64,000 nt of DNA, from contig JAITYX010000052.1 in assembly GCA_021018815.1 (NCBI GenBank), positions 858,501 through 922,500 of the forward strand, written 5' to 3'. The translations under genes and the position numbers were made by a program. Origin of the DNA: Talinum fruticosum (Eukaryota > Streptophyta > Magnoliopsida > Caryophyllales > Talinaceae). This document shows, piece by piece, positions 26,573 to 38,489 of this stretch. Position 1 is the first letter of the stretch. Each line of letters starts with the position of its first letter. The notes beneath the pieces were generated by a model. The model was given only the letters and a program-made list of their open reading frames with translations, had not been told where the DNA came from and did not search any database.

Positions 26573-26790
26573 GTCACAATTGCACGTGGTGGCTTATTCC
26601 TCCGTCTCTCACTCTCTCTCTCTCTCCTCTCCCAGACTCACATATACTTTGTTGGTGATGCAGTCTGAATAGTTAGGGCATATTAAAGAATGAAGTAGTG
26701 GCTAACTTTCCCAGTAAAACCGTTGAGTCCTCCAACCCCAGCCTGTTGCTAGCTGTCCCCCTTCCCTTCTTCCCTCCCCCATGTGACCCA
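26573..26790 (+). promoter_or_regulatory. Conserved upstream block of bZIP copy 2 (G-box)
   Basis: The G-box CACGTG is at 26583-26588 in GTCACAATTGCACGTGGTGG, followed by GCTTATTCCTC and a CT tract. After an inserted segment, AAACCGTTGAGTCCTCCAAC and CCTGTTGCTAGCTGTCCC match copy 1. Both copies then carry CATGTGACCCACT (26780-26792 here). The insertion separates the G-box half from the start-proximal half by about 80 extra bases, which might alter regulation. Confidence 0.55.
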
Positions 26791-26971
26791 CTGTTTCCCT
26801 TTCCTTTCTTCCTTCTGTTTTTTTTTTTTTAAAAAAAAAATTAAAAAAGATAATCTACTCCTCCCCCCCAAAAAAAAAAAAAAAAAATTGCTCATCATAA
26901 GTCCTATACACACTATAGCTAGAAATATGGAGAGAGCCCAGAGACAAAACTGAAGACCTCATAATCATCAT

Positions 26972-29204
26972 ATGGCGCAACTACCGCCCAAAATCCCCGC
27001 CTTCCCTTCCCACCAAAGAATGCCACCCTTAACCCACATTCTCCCCCGCCGCCACCACCACCCCCTCCACCGCCGCCGCTTCCAGCCCCTCCTGGATGGA
27101 CGAGTTCCTCGACTTCACCTCCGTCCGCCGTGGCTCCCACCGCCGATCCATGAGCGACTCCGTCGCGTTCCTCGAAGCCCCCGGCCAGCTAGTCGAGGAG
27201 TGCCGGAACTCCCTGCATGGCGGGGGCTTCGACCGCCTCGACGACGACCAGCTCATGTCCATGTTCTCCGACCCCCGCCGGAGATGGTCGGCCCCCGTCC
27301 TCGCCCTCCGATCAGAATTCGAACAACGACGACGAGAAGCCCATGTCCATGGATACTAATGATTGCGCCCACCACCAGCTGCCTAAGACTGAGCCTGGGG
27401 AGGTCGACAGCGCCAGTAAAAGTGACAATCCGGTATCTGCGCCGCCTGATTCCGATAATGCTGCCGGTGGTGCCGATACAATCATCGATCCAAAGCGCGT
27501 TAAGAGGTATTTCAATTAGTTTTAATCCATCTCGGTTATATCTGTAAATCCTGGAAGGACGACTGTAATCTTACAGTAATATGTTCCGTAAATTAATTAC
27601 TGTACCATTGAGACTGAACAAGTAGCCAGCTAGTGTAATTAATTAATCTAACTGCAAATCAAACTCTGATCCAATCCGATAATTACTGCGTACTTCTAGA
27701 AATCTATGAACATTATAATTTCGAGGATATTATTACAAGGTTCTAATTATTTATAATAATTGTTGTATTAATATCATGTAAATTTGGTTCATACATATAA
27801 ATTCGACTCATTATATATAACATAGATCGAAAATTTAGGGAGGATTACTGATATAAATGCACATATGGATATACCAAAATTTCAGAATTTTAGCAAACCG
27901 GCAGTCAGCACAGAGGTCAAGGGTGAGGAAGTTACAGTACATTTCAGAGCTCGAGCGGAGTGTAACTACATTACAGGTACATCTTTATTACCATAACCAG
28001 ATACAATTTTGAAAACTATATCGATCTGAGTGAGACTGTCTTATACAAAATTAAATTATTATCGACATGTAGAATTTTCATTCTACATGATCGTATGATA
28101 ATGACTGATAAATTTAACTGCTATAGCAATAATCTATGTGTATGATATGTCGTTTATTCTTATAGACGGAGGTATCGGCCTTGTCGCCGAGAGTGGCGTT
28201 TCTGGACCACCAGAGGTTAATTCTCAACGTGGACAACAGTGCTCTTAAGCAAAGGATAGCTGCTCTTGCTCAAGATAAGATTTTTAAGGATGGTAAGGTT
28301 TTATTCATTTCTTAATCATAACCTATTTAATTAACGTTTAATTATGATTCATTGCATATATAATGGTAAAACCGCATACATGTAGATCTCCCTAAACCCC
28401 GTTCAAACAGAACCCACGTTAAGAGAAGTTGTTATTGTTGTCGCCTCGGTGGATCGAGAATTGGGATACTTGATTGAAAATTGAAGTTACATTCAGAATT
28501 TGAAGTCATATCTAACTTATATAAGTAGTTGGGATAAAATCAAGAATAATTATCTTATAATAAGTAGAAGCCAACTTGATCCAATATTTCATAGACGTGC
28601 ATGTTAAATTTAGGATTACCATTTAATTACGTGCAGAAGTCATCAATCATCTTATTATTGATTATATATATACGTAATTGCAATTTACAACTGCTTAAAT
28701 CCAACTTCTTGATAAGAAATTTGTGCGTCCATAATATATTAGTCCCGTAATATATTAGTCGGGATAAAAAGCAGATCTGACATTTTAAAATGGACTATTA
28801 TTTTGAAACGATAGGAGTATTACAGTATAAATATACGGCTTCGTGCATGAACCATGACAAACATTGATGAAGGTAATTGAAGGATAATTATTGATAGATT
28901 GACATCTTGGGATGTACATAATTAAGTAACGTGCACTTTGAGAAACTTTTATTCCATTTTTAATGCAATCTTAAATGTAATTACTTAATGAAATCAATCA
29001 ATATAATCTAAACAAAAATTTGGTGCAGCTCATCAAGAAGCATTGAAGAAGGAGATTGAGAGATTAAGGCAAATATATCAGCAACAGCAGAATATGAAGA
29101 AGATGGGCACCACCGCCGCCGCTAACTCCACCGCAGCACCACCGCAGCAACCACCGTCAGATCACCACATGGTTCGTACGGACAAGGAGCAACTTATGAC
29201 CTGA
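26972..29204 (+). CDS. bZIP61: bZIP transcription factor, bZIP34/bZIP61-like (group E), copy 2, frame broken in exon 1
   Basis: Tandem paralog of the gene at 21264. Exons 26972-27506, 27886-27976, 28166-28292, 29029-29204, with the same intron positions and phases. Exon 1 starts [19 protein letters not shown]. It then needs two missing bases restored between 27043 and 27089 (C runs) to reach [17 protein letters not shown], and two more between 27272 and 27296 (C runs) to reach [15 protein letters not shown] and DPKRVKR. Exons 2 and 3 encode exactly the same residues as copy 1, including NRQSAQRSR and the LSP proline. Exon 4 has a shorter Thr/Ala run and ends TDKEQLMT, closer to the family tail than copy 1. 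Strong conservation of exons 2-4 argues against a pseudogene. Confidence 0.87.
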
Positions 29205-29251
29205 AAGAAGAGGAGGAGAGAGAAAAATTAATTATATAAAGAAATGAGAAA

Positions 29252-29314
29252 ACTACTGGTGCTGGATTTGTTTAGCTGTGCCCTCACATGACATGTTCCC
29301 CTCTTCAACTCTTT
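29252..29314 (+). promoter_or_regulatory. Conserved 3'UTR block of bZIP copy 2
   Basis: Counterpart of 23785-23847: the same ACTACTGGTGCTGGATTTGT core followed by TTAGCTGTGCCCTCACATGA. It begins about 48 nt after the stop codon. Confidence 0.5.
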
Positions 29315-29919
29315 TATTTCCTCCTTTAATTTTCTCTCTCCTCTCCTCTTTTTTTTTTCCTAAAAAATGTTTCTTTTATTAAATTCCTTCTGGGGGACCA
29401 TATCAAGTGGAGGGATCGGGGGATGGAGCATCAATAGGTGTCCCGCAAGTGTTTGGGTTGACAATATTGTTTTTGGAGTGTCTTGCTAAAATTTTCAGAG
29501 TTTTTTCAAATCCGAGAAAAAGTTTAGGAGGGTTGGACGCTGGTCACCGCATTATGTTAAGGGTGTAACATGTCTTAGGGTTAATTGTTCAATAACAAGA
29601 TCTTAACATCGGACCAGTAGCGGGAATTGAACATGTATATCCCTACTGAACCGGTTTTTGTTGGTTTGGGGGTGTTAATTATGATTATTGGTCTTTAGAA
29701 GTTTTTGTTTTTGGGTATTGGGTATTGGTGTGTGTTGAATGCCTCATTCAAGTGGTCAATGTCTTTTTCATGTGGCTTAATTATTCATTGTTGTTGTAAT
29801 AGTGTTGAATTAGTATTCTTTCTATTTTTTCCCTCCTTGTTGGTTCATCAATTGTATAAAGAAATTCAAAAATGACTTCAAATCTTGGTGCATTTCATTT
29901 TCTTGTATGTTATTGAATT

Positions 29920-32690
29920 ATTGATTGAGGAAATTCTAGGCCCCTCCTTGGGGGTTTTACTACATATGAACATCCCTATAAAAGGGCCTACATATGGGTG
30001 TTCATTGCATGATTATATTAATTGTACTTTTTCGGCCTATCTCTCGTTTTTTAAATATTAAACATGTATAAAGTTTCATATAAATAAGAAAATTGTATGC
30101 ACCTTGTTACAAGATATTTCTTAAATGTCTTCTCTTAATTAAAAAGTTGTAATATCATATATTAAATTTTAAAAAAATGGTAAATTAAAGTCTACAATAG
30201 TGTTACAATTTGTATTTCGTGTAATATCATCTCTTTTACATATAATTTTTTATAATTATAAAATCACATGTACATATGGTAAGTTTTTATAGATAGGATT
30301 GAACAAATTAGCGCATCATTATTCCGTGGATATGTAGCCGACATATATTAAAATTTTATAATTGATTACCAAAATGTAATTATTTAAATTTTTATGATTT
30401 TGAACTATATAACAAATTAATTTAAATTAAAACAGTAAGTATAAGATGTGTCTTTGTTAGAAGGCATATAATCCGCTAAAAAGAATATGACAAATTATGA
30501 TGAAGTAGACTTTTTTCCCTTTTTTTTGGTGTTTTTCGCAGAATTACTGTAATAATTGTTTACAAGATAAATAAGGATGTAACATCTCTACTATATATAA
30601 CTCGTAACACGAAAATCTTGATTATATAACTACTTCAAATATGTTAAGAGTTATAATAAATATATATTTTTTTTGGTGCAAATGAAAACGAAGGTCCATG
30701 TTGGCAGAATTTGAATCTAAGTATCTTATCACAATTTTCAATGATTATAATGGTTAGGCTATGTGACGCTCCAAATATATAATTTTCTGCTATAATTTAC
30801 CAAATACAATTTCTTCAATAATCTCTTGATTACACAACTATACATTAACAGTTAAATTCCAATATTTATCAACTCCTAAAACAAGTACCATTTATCGACC
30901 CCTAAAACAACTATGGGAAATCTGAATAACCTTATCTAAAATAATTAATTTTTTCAAACAATAGGATGTACTTGTGAACACTTATACCATGGGTCTGATT
31001 TATACATGCGGTGATATGATATAATTTGAGGGAAAAAGTAATTTTTTGAGAAAGATAAACTATAAAAATAGAAAGTGAGATTTAAAAAATTACAACAAAA
31101 TACTATATATGATAACTTGTGTTTATAAACAGAGTAAAATAGTATAATTTGTATAATACAAAAATAAATATTTATTCTTTATTATTTATTTATTTTTGTA
31201 GGAAAGAATGAACCTTTGATGAAGCCTAATATGAGCCCATGAAGGAGGAAGATAAGAAAAGTGAGTCAATGACCAATAGCCGATTGAGATGTGAGCCAAT
31301 CAAGCCTACAAGTACTATAAGAATAAGGCCCATACATTTCATATTAGTAGAGTTGACCCTTGATTTAATTTAATTGAGACTAATGACCGGCTCGAGCTTA
31401 CAATGGGAAGAAATTAGCCCACCACCTCCTCAACTCGTTTGGCTATGCCTATGCCTATGCAAGGTAAACATACCATGTAACTTGCCTCCTAGCTTCATTA
31501 ACCATGACTATAAATGTGGATCCTAAGAACCTCACTACTACTGCATTTTATTCGTGATTAAATATAAATTTCAGAAACGTACAACGTTGAAAATGTTTGT
31601 GGTAATTTATGAGATTAATTGTGAATTCTAAAAATTGCTAATTATCCTTGGGCTTAGGAAGGCGACGGTGATTACATTTTACTAGGCCAAATTGTTAACT
31701 TCAACTATCTCACATGTTAAACAAAGCAGTGACTAAAACCAAAAGCCACTCAAAGTAGTTTTTTGAGAACCAATATCGGTAGTTGTATTCATAATTTTAA
31801 TTTTTAATTTTTCTATTTCTTGAAAATGTTTTTTTATTGTGTATTTCAAATCATTTACTTAAATATGCTATTGAAACAATTATATTTTACATAACACATT
31901 TTTTAATTATCAGTCGAACAATTAACAAATATTAGCCGATGGTAAGTAACTGTTAATGAAAATAGCTAACTATTAGTAAACGACTAATTTTATTTAAAGC
32001 ATCCTTAACTATGGCTTCTATCTAAACCATTAGTGAGCAGCCTTGTGGGATTCAATTTATCTTTTGTTAAGGATGTGTGTGTTCAAATTTCACTATTTCA
32101 GTCCCCCTTAATCCCCTTAGCTCCCATTTTTTATACTTTTGATTTATTTTTTTTTCTAAAAAGAAGAACACTGAATAACAACAGTTGCATGATTGTTCTT
32201 GCATTTACTAAACAATTAACTATAAATTTTGATTTTTTATATTTTAATTAAAAGTGTAATACCTCTTAGACCGTGTGCATTTAGCGCAAAAGTCATTCCA
32301 ACAATTATACTTCTAGAAATTTATATTTATATTCTCATCTTTATCAGGATAAGACCGCCACTACCTCAATTAACAATACTTTATTAGTCTAAATTTGTAA
32401 ATTTTTAAATTATATTTTTAAAGAGAGAAAATATAATACATCATACTGAGCTTATTCGACTTTACATGAAAAACAACATATATTTATGTGTTTTTATGTT
32501 TGTTTCTTTTCTTTTATGTTCGTTTATGTTTATTTCTTATTTAACAATTCATTTCTGTTCGTTTTTGCTGTTTTATATTTGTTTATTTATGTGTATTTTA
32601 TATGTAAGTTTGAACATGTCTTGAATTGTTAATAACGAATTTAATTAAATGTTGACTATAATAAAACTCAATTAAATGTAAATAACTAAA
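29920..32690. other. AT-rich intergenic DNA
   Basis: No gene recognised. TTAATTA- and ATTAGT-type degenerate repeats occur near 31900-31985. A TTTATGTTTGTTTC-like imperfect repeat lies at 32490-32600. Confidence 0.5.
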
Positions 32691-32804
32691 TATCTTCCAA
32701 AATAGAAAGCAAATATAAATAGCCCCTTTTTTTTAATCAAAAATATAAAAGGCTCTTTATTTGGAAGGAAAAAGGGAACAAGTGCAATTTCCTTGGATTG
32801 ATTT

Positions 32805-32933
32805 TTGTGATCTCCTCTCCTCTCCTCCCCTCTCCTCTCCTCTCCCCCGAGTCGGAGCCATTTCTCCTCTAAATTCTCTCTCCTCGAATCTGAAGCGTCT
32901 CTCTGCTGATTCGAGCTCACGACTGAAATTTCC
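32805..32933 (+). promoter_or_regulatory. Pyrimidine-rich leader of UBC13
   Basis: An imperfect CTCCTCTCCTCCCC tract (32813-32848) leads into the ATG at 32934. CT-rich 5'UTRs are typical of strongly expressed plant housekeeping genes. No clear TATA box is seen. Confidence 0.45.
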
Positions 32934-35900
32934 ATGGCGAACAGCAATCTGCCTCGCCGAATCATCAAGGTTTTTCCTCGATCTTCTTCGATCTCTTTCT
33001 CTCTCTCTCTCAACTTCAATTGTACCAAATCCACTTCCAAGCGATTACTTGCATTGAATTGTCTGCTAGGGTTACGTTTGTGTTCATCATGTGCTTCTCT
33101 GACTGTGAAACCATTTCTTCTGTGTAGGAAACCCAGCGTCTCCTCAGCGAGCCGGGTAACTGTCTCTATCTCTCTCTCTCTCCCAGTTTGTGTTTGGATT
33201 ATGGAACGATTGGATTCTTCTCGTTAGGGAAATTTGTTGTGTAACTTGTGAATTTGTTGTTGTTATTGTTCTGAACTATATGAATTTACGCTAGTTTTGA
33301 GGTTGATTTTCTGTGTGTGTATTCGGCTGAGAATGCAGCTCCAGGAATAAGTGCCTCGCCCTCCGAAGACAATATGCGATACTTCAATGTCATGATCCTC
33401 GGGCCTTCGCAGTCTCCTTATGAAGGTATTTTGCTAATTTAATCACCATGAAACAGTTCTCTCCTTTAGTTAGGATTAGTATTAGTATTCTGTTTGAGAT
33501 TTATGATTTTGTCCGCCTTCACTATGCAATAATCCACTTAGACATATTAGTGGTTGATCAGGCTTCCTGTTATCATAATGCTTCTAGAATCAACGAGCAT
33601 ATTACCTTTGCAACTGATTGATTTGCGTGGTTAACCATTAAGTGGTTTTGCTGTGTTGTAGACATCTTTCTTGTGTATCCTGATCATTAGCCGTATTTTT
33701 CGTAATCATACTAATTAAGCCTTAAGTCACATGTGGTTTTGGGTGTATGAATCTTCTTAGACTGTTGTCTCCCTATGCCTACGTTTAGAGAATCGTGCCT
33801 TAGGCATGGCAAGGTTCAAAAACCAATCTCGAGACAACATTGAATCCTAGCTGCTGTTTGTTCTGCGAAGTGTGCAAGGTGCAGGTTAGGTGTGGAAGAT
33901 CCCATATCTATGTTTCTATTTCTTCCTCTTCCTGCCGCCATCACTTTCTTTCCGTGTTATCTGTTCTGACCAACCTCTTATGCCCGCCCTCCCTGCTGAT
34001 ATGCTTTGGTTCTCATCTCTCCGCCTGTTCCTCCGGCCTTCATTTCAGTCATGTACTCAGTATTTTTTACCCTAGGACCTCTTGAGTTGATTCCCCACAT
34101 TAGAGTGCGTGCATACGCCTTGTACTTAATCCAGTACCAGCTACGATGGTGACCCTTCCCACCTTTCACTCTATGGTTATCGTATAGAGAGTGATAACGT
34201 TTCCTGTTGAATTTGTGAAAGCTTGAAGTCCTAATGCATTCTTTCTAAATAATTGTAACTTCTATAATATAACTCTTTTGTCAGCCAGTTTCTTATGAGC
34301 TGTGTACCTTTGTGTAGCATGGGTTCTTACTGAACATGCATCACTAAAATGTTTGTTGTGCTTTTATGGAACTTTAGCTAGTACCAAATCCTATCGGTGT
34401 TGCTAATCAGGCCGATAAAACAGTGTGAGATAAATAGGACCCAGTTTTTGTTTCAAAGCATGATTTTGATCTAAAGTGGAGTTAGTGGATTCAAAGCCCT
34501 TTTATATATTTATTTATTGTGTTCTTTACCTGCTCTTGTAAACGGAACTTGTAGAGACTGGGATCTCGTTCCATAGGGGTCTGAGGCACAGACATCCTTT
34601 GCTTCTTCTTTTATTTTGTTTGTTTGTGGGTTTCCTTAATTAGGGTGACAAAAAGATGTCCTGGTAAAACATGGAAGGTGTCAGGACAGATAGACTACAG
34701 ATTCATGTCTCTTGTCTTCTATTGTTAGATGAGACAATCCTCTACTTATTGATGATATGGAGTTAGAGGTTTTCTTACAATTCTCCAAATTTTGAGATAC
34801 ACTAGAGTTTTGTCGGAGAATTTTGCTATAAGGGGAAGCTCTATAGGTGTAGCGTACTTTGGTATAATACTGATGAAGTCTAAAAGAAGATGAAACTATC
34901 AGGTTGGCCTACCCTTGAATAACATCCATCAAGTTTTGTTGGAGATTAGTTATTAGCTCTAGTGTTGGCACATCACATATTTAGAATCTAGATGCTCCCT
35001 TCTGGGGAATATTTGTACTAGTTGGTTTTGAGCTCCTTTTCTAGTATTGGAGTGGCTAGTTTTAAGAAATTTTGTCAATTTGTATTTCAATTTGGAATGT
35101 CCAAGTGTTGTGTCCGTGTCAAAGTATGAAGTGCCGTAAACAGACGTGAGCATAAAATGAAGAGTCCAAGAAAACTTGCTATTGGTGAATCCTGAAGCTA
35201 AGAGATTGATGGGCGAAAGAAGGATCTTTGGTTGACACCTTTTTGTCAAATGGAATTTCCCTAATTTCTTTGCTTGACACCTTTTGCGTGTTTTTTGGGT
35301 GATTGTTGGTTTGAGAGGATGAGAGATCTTTTCCTCTGATGAATATATTTTGAGCTTGGCAATGCTGGCCTTACATTTGGTAAACATGTTTTTGGTTTGA
35401 GTCAATTTCATGTTTGCTCATGTTGAAGTTGATGGAAATTCGGGTCACGCTGGTTGCTTGGTCAATTTTGCCTGGGTCACTATCAGGTTTCCCCATCAGT
35501 TCATAATCAATAGTGGTCTGGTATTGTTCAGGTCAGGTAATTGGGGAGGGGGTCGCTGTGTGTGACCAAGATTGTGTTGGCGTTGCTCTGTATGATGGTA
35601 TATGATGTCTCACGCCTGCTGTTGTAACTTGTCACCTAAGAAATTGGTTCCCAAACTATAAGTTTAGGGGTGGTCACTTACCAAAGTTCAAAGGATTAAG
35701 GAGTATGTAGATCTGTGTGTTCCTTGTAGGCTTCCTTGGGAGGTTTGCAATAATGATTTAATGCCAGTGGTTCAGTAACTGGATGCATTGTAGTGAAAAA
35801 TATATCGGTTTTTTGGTTATGTTTCGCTACTCTATTTTGTTGCATGTGGAAAGATGTGGTGGTGTCTTACTTATGCTGTCTCTTAAAAAAATTTAAATAT

Positions 35901-38278
35901 TTTACATCTCATTTGCTGTGTTGCATGGGGTGGGTATGATGTTGCTTTGTATTATCAAAATGTTCAACTTGTGACTGCAGATGTATGACCCTAAACACAA
36001 TGCTGTTTTCTTTGTATAATGTCTTTTGTCTTTCTTTGTTTTTTTTTTTTTAATTTTAATTTTATTATAAAATCAATACTGCTGTACTTATCGACAAATA
36101 CTGAAACAGAAATTTCATTTTAAGTTGCGGGATTTGATTCTAATCAGCTTTTATATTTTTATATTGATTAGTCAATGTATTCTTTTTGAACATTTTCTCC
36201 TTGTTCTAATGTGCAGGGGGTTTTCAAGTTAGAATTGTTTTTGCCTGAGGAATATCCAATGGCCGCTCCCAAGGTATGTCATATTCTGTGGTAAAATGTT
36301 TAATCTTGATGCTATGGTTCATCTAGTGTTCGCTTTATGAGATCACTCTCTGATGCCAGTCTGTCTGTATACAGTTACTATCTGTTACTTGTTCATTGTT
36401 GTGAATTTCCTGCACATCTTTATTATCTTTCTCTTTGGATTTGTGGACTGCAACTTAATACCTGCAAACAATGGTTTGAAATACTGCCTCATTTTACTGT
36501 AAGTTGGCAACTCTTGACGTAGTTGGAGCAACAAGCATCTAGCCTGTCTGATTGACTTGAAAGACCTTGCACAGGTGGTCATTGTGCAGGTGCACACACA
36601 GGTCTTCCATATTTTCTGCCTTCTTGGTCCACAGACCTTCTCTAATAACTTAAAATTTAGAAATGTGTGTGCTACTGATGACATGAAAGGTCTAGGGCAG
36701 GTGGTCAGAGCCAGTAATGGACATTATCCGTTGCTATTGTTTCATATCCATTGGCATTATAAATTTACAATTAACATCTAAGCTTCAATATTTATATGTT
36801 GCATCATCCTTGCATAGTTTCCCTTCATGATTTCTTTACAAAGTTTTGTTTTTTGGTACAACTTTCTTGGCCTAGTGTGTCCTGCATTTTTGTTTGGGTT
36901 TTACCATGTTTTGGTAACTTTGTAATGATTTGGTCTGTTTACTGACTCTTGAGTCCTTTGTTGGCAATGAACGGTTGATCATGTGTGTTGAGATTATCTT
37001 TGTGGTATAGCAGTTTAGTGTCACTAGTTTTGACCTGGTGAAAGGATTCAATATGGATTGTCTTCATGAATTACACCTTCATGGTATCAGCACATAAATA
37101 CATAAATTTTTGCATCAGACTGAATGACTTATGTAATTGATTCTAGAATTGATGTCAAAATTGTGAGTAAACTGAGTGAAAGACAATCCTAGAAAATACC
37201 AATTGAAGCGCAACAGGTCGAGTGGGTGAAAGTGAAACTGCTGTGAAAAAACACTCAGGCATAACAAGTAACTGTAAACCAACTTTGCACCCATGATTGT
37301 GGGTTCTTGACATATTTCTTGATTCTATTTAATTGACAGTTTATAATTTTGATGTTTTGTTTGAACAGGTTAGATTTCTCACCAAAATATATCATCCCAA
37401 CATAGATAAGGTAAGGTGTGCTTTTGCTTTAGCTCTTGCATTTTGTGAAGTTTGTTTTTGATTTGTTTTCCAACGTAAATATGCTTTCTCTCTGGCAGCT
37501 TGGAAGGATATGCCTTGACATCTTAAAGGACAAATGGAGTCCTGCTCTGCAGATTCGGACTGTACTCTTAAGGTAGTCTGATTGAGCAAAGTAAAATGAA
37601 CCTTGGCTGATTTTGCAAGTTCCTATCTCTTCTTTGAAAAATGTAAATGCTGTGGATTATTTATTTGCTTGACATTTTTCTTCCTCTTATTTGGTTTTTA
37701 AATTGAATTTGTATGCTTGAAGTTGTAATGTAAAGAAAGCGCCTTTTTATGCATTTTGGAGTGTGGACAAATGTTAAATAAAATTTATAGTAATATAATT
37801 GTTGTCATCCTCTGTTTCTTACTGTATACACGTGAAATGGATTTTACTTAGGAATAAGATGATATATCATCTTATTGAAGTGAAATAAAAAATGCATAAT
37901 TGCGTATATCATATATATCTGACTTCTTTTTCCTGGTTTGTATTTATGTTCAGTCCTGTTCTTCGTAGCTTTGTTTCTGTCAGTATATTTAATGCTAATT
38001 TATGATGTCGGTCATATATTATACTAACTTTTACAGCATCCAAGCACTTCTGAGTGCTCCAAACCCCGATGACCCTCTCTCGGAAAATATAGCGAAACAT
38101 TGGAAATCAAATGAGGCCGAAGCTGTTGGAACTGGTAAGTGACAGAATTCTTTATTCCTCAAGCTGCAACTTTCCTCCCAATGTACTCAAGTCTGGTTGT
38201 AAACTTACTGTTGACATGACTATTGTTTTGGTCTGTGCAGCAAAAGAATGGACACGTCTATATGCAAGCGGGGCATAA
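32934..38278 (+). CDS. UBC36: Ubiquitin-conjugating enzyme E2, Ubc13 type (UBC35/UBC36-like)
   Basis: E2 that, with a Uev1/Mms2 partner, builds Lys63-linked ubiquitin chains; in Arabidopsis it acts in DNA-damage tolerance, iron-starvation root responses and immunity. Eight exons: 32934-32969, 33128-33155, 33339-33425, 36217-36273, 37369-37410, 37499-37572, 38037-38134, 38241-38278. The protein starts [12 protein letters not shown], continues [37 protein letters not shown] and IYHPNIDK, and has the active-site cysteine in [20 protein letters not shown] (Cys89). It ends [12 protein letters not shown], 153 residues expected. At the exon 3/4 junction the family Gly-Gly needs six bases but only four G are present (G33425 plus 36217-36219). 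Two bases therefore appear lost from the G run 36216-36220; the codons after GTT at 36220 are perfect. UBC35 and UBC36 are too alike to tell apart. Confidence 0.93.
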
Positions 38279-38489
38279 GAACCCGGCGAAAACACTACCA
38301 CCCTCTGGAAATAACCTTTATGAAACGTTTGTTGTCAAATGTTAATTCAGAATTGAGTTGCAGGTTAGAAAAATCGAATCTTAGTGGGAACTTTCTGTAA
38401 GAGATGATGCTGAAATGAGGGTTATGAGATGGATACAGTTTCCCTTTGCACATTGGCTTTCCCTGATAGTTATATCTTCCCTTGATGTT

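Larger units (their letters stand above)
26573..29915 (+). repeat. Tandem duplication unit, copy 2 (bZIP gene plus flanks)
   Basis: Second copy of the unit at 20813-24465. The alignment runs from the G-box block to GTATAAAGAAATTCAAAAA about 700 bp beyond the stop codon. It has an extra segment at about 26632-26712 within the promoter block that copy 1 lacks. Confidence 0.85.

Noticed and set aside
21264..29204. Both bZIP copies as pseudogenes.
   Set aside because: Splice sites, phases, basic region and zipper are fully conserved; only C runs in exon 1 are affected, matching the pattern in unrelated genes of the window.
32672..33040. A Glu/Arg-rich minus frame over the UBC13 leader.
   Set aside because: It is the complement of the CT-rich 5'UTR and gives low-complexity protein.
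34959..35411. A 150-codon minus-strand open frame inside UBC13 intron 3.
   Set aside because: It has no recognisable domain and lies in a 2.8-kb intron; a chance frame is the simplest explanation.
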